Positions 6,095-6,665 of a DNA stretch of 6,665 nt are shown here, in pieces. The notes beneath the pieces are model-generated. The model was not told where the DNA came from and made no database searches. It worked only from the letters and a program-made list of their open reading frames with translations. This stretch comes from Candidatus Latescibacterota bacterium (GTDB lineage Bacteria; JAAXHH01; JABIQT01), in NCBI GenBank assembly GCA_018667995.1, contig JABIQT010001142.1, positions 1-6,665 on the forward strand, in the 5' to 3' direction. Every line of letters begins with the position of its first letter. Position 1 is the stretch's first letter. The position numbers and the translations under genes were made by a program.

Positions 6095-6665
6095 TCAGGC
6101 CTGCGGCTTCATATCCTGGGCGACCTGCTCCACCTGACGCCAGACCCGCAACAGATTCTCGCCCCACAGTTTCTTGATATCCTCTTCACTATAACCGCGT
6201 CTGACGAGTTCTAAGGTTACATTGAGTGTCTCGGATGCATTGTCCCAACCCGTTATCCCACCGCCGCCATCAAAATCCGAGCTGATCCCCACGTGTTCAA
6301 TACCGATCAGCTTAACGGCATGGTCGATGTGGTTCACAAACTGTTGCACATTCGCTCCGGGCCACTGCTCCTCGATCTTGGCGCGTTCGGCGTCGTATTC
6401 CGTCCGTTTCTCGGGACTCAGATCACGCAGGCCACCGAATCCCTCGATACCCATCTCATCACGCAGAGCGGTGATAGCCTCGGTCTTGGCTTCCGGCGTT
6501 TTCTTGACAAATGCACCCAGTGCAACGGTCTGCATCACTCCGCCGTTCTCCTTCAGTGCCAGCAGTTGCTCATCGTCCATATTGCGCGCCACATCTGCAA
6601 TGGCTTTGGTACTGGAATGAGAGGCGATGACGGGTGCTTTCGAGAGGCGAACAGCATCCAACATG
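6095..6665 (-). CDS. Membrane dipeptidase, peptidase family M19 (C-terminal part, cut by right edge)
   Basis: About 190 residues of the C-terminal half are visible; the frame continues past the right edge, so the ATG at 6664 is internal and not the true start. The fragment has the M19 signatures. These are PVIASHSS, whose His (fragment residue 16) matches a zinc-site histidine of renal dipeptidase. They also include VARNMDDE, with the substrate-carboxylate-binding Arg (27), GGVMQTV, NHIDHAVKLIGIEHVGISSDFDGGGG, with the conserved Asp130, and the closing GENLLRVW. The roughly 50-residue insert between GGVMQ and NHIDH, including LSPEKRTEYDAER, is usual in bacterial M19 proteins. These binuclear zinc enzymes cleave dipeptides, including D-residue forms; several bacterial ones are exported, but the N-terminus needed to judge that is outside the window. 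The gene ends 81 bp before the ComA-like gene, in the same direction, so co-transcription is possible but unproven. Confidence 0.93.
   Translation of the reverse strand, partial: MLDAVRLSKAPVIASHSSTKAIADVARNMDDEQLLALKENGGVMQTVALGAFVKKTPEAKTEAITALRDEMGIEGFGGLRDLSPEKRTEYDAERAKIEEQWPGANVQQFVNHIDHAVKLIGIEHVGISSDFDGGGGITGWDNASETLNVTLELVRRGYSEEDIKKLWGENLLRVWRQVEQVAQDMKPQA

Noticed and set aside
5653-6177. 174-codon plus-strand ORF
   Set aside because: Antisense to the ComA-like gene and the end of the M19 gene; Arg/Pro/Ser-rich, with no recognisable motif.
1-6665. Defence system, prophage, mobile element, CRISPR array or RNA gene
   Set aside because: All supported genes are metabolic enzymes or peptidases; no transposase, integrase, phage protein, regular repeat array, tRNA or rRNA was seen.

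Overview
The window appears to be a gene-dense bacterial chromosome segment, mid-50s % GC by eye. Every supported gene lies on the minus strand, so transcription runs from the right edge to the left. I see no rRNA, tRNA, CRISPR array, transposase, integrase or origin. The organism is probably an environmental, Gram-negative-type bacterium. The left-edge gene belongs to the secreted DUF5118/DUF5117 zinc-metalloprotease family, and the mix of an M19 dipeptidase, paired Gfo/Idh/MocA proteins, a CocE/NonD hydrolase and a bacterial phosphosulfolactate synthase homologue recalls Gemmatimonadota, the FCB group and similar marine or soil lineages. That placement is an impression, not a demonstration.

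In transcription order the layout is: (1) the C-terminal part of an M19 membrane dipeptidase, cut by the right edge (6095-6665); (2) an 81-bp gap, then a complete ComA-type phosphosulfolactate synthase (5231-6013); (3) a 70-bp gap, then a GTG-started Gfo/Idh/MocA protein (4090-5160) that overlaps a second one (3023-4093) by the four bases ATGA; (4) a 204-bp interval holding a doubtful 79-codon ORF joined to the preceding stop codon as TGATG; (5) a complete CocE/NonD alpha/beta-hydrolase (1139-2818); (6) a 122-bp leader with nested inverted repeats; (7) the N-terminal 338 codons of an exported DUF5118/DUF5117 metalloprotease, running off the left edge (1-1016). No interval longer than 300 bp lacks a gene.

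The central genes (ComA-like, Gfo/Idh A, Gfo/Idh B, small ORF, CocE-like) look co-transcribed from their orientation, short gaps and overlaps. A possible reading is a metabolic module in which the ComA homologue adds sulfite to phosphoenolpyruvate, or does a related lyase reaction, the dehydrogenase-fold pair processes the product or a conjugate, and the CocE-type enzyme cuts an ester or amide. The neighbours give no direct proof, and no ComB phosphatase or ComC dehydrogenase is visible. The flanking M19 dipeptidase and exported metalloprotease may be ordinary peptide-degrading genes. The points most worth following up are the two adjacent Gfo/Idh proteins, which seem to have lost complementary parts of the usual catalytic motif set, and a G8 tract preceded by AAA near the 3' end of the first of them.
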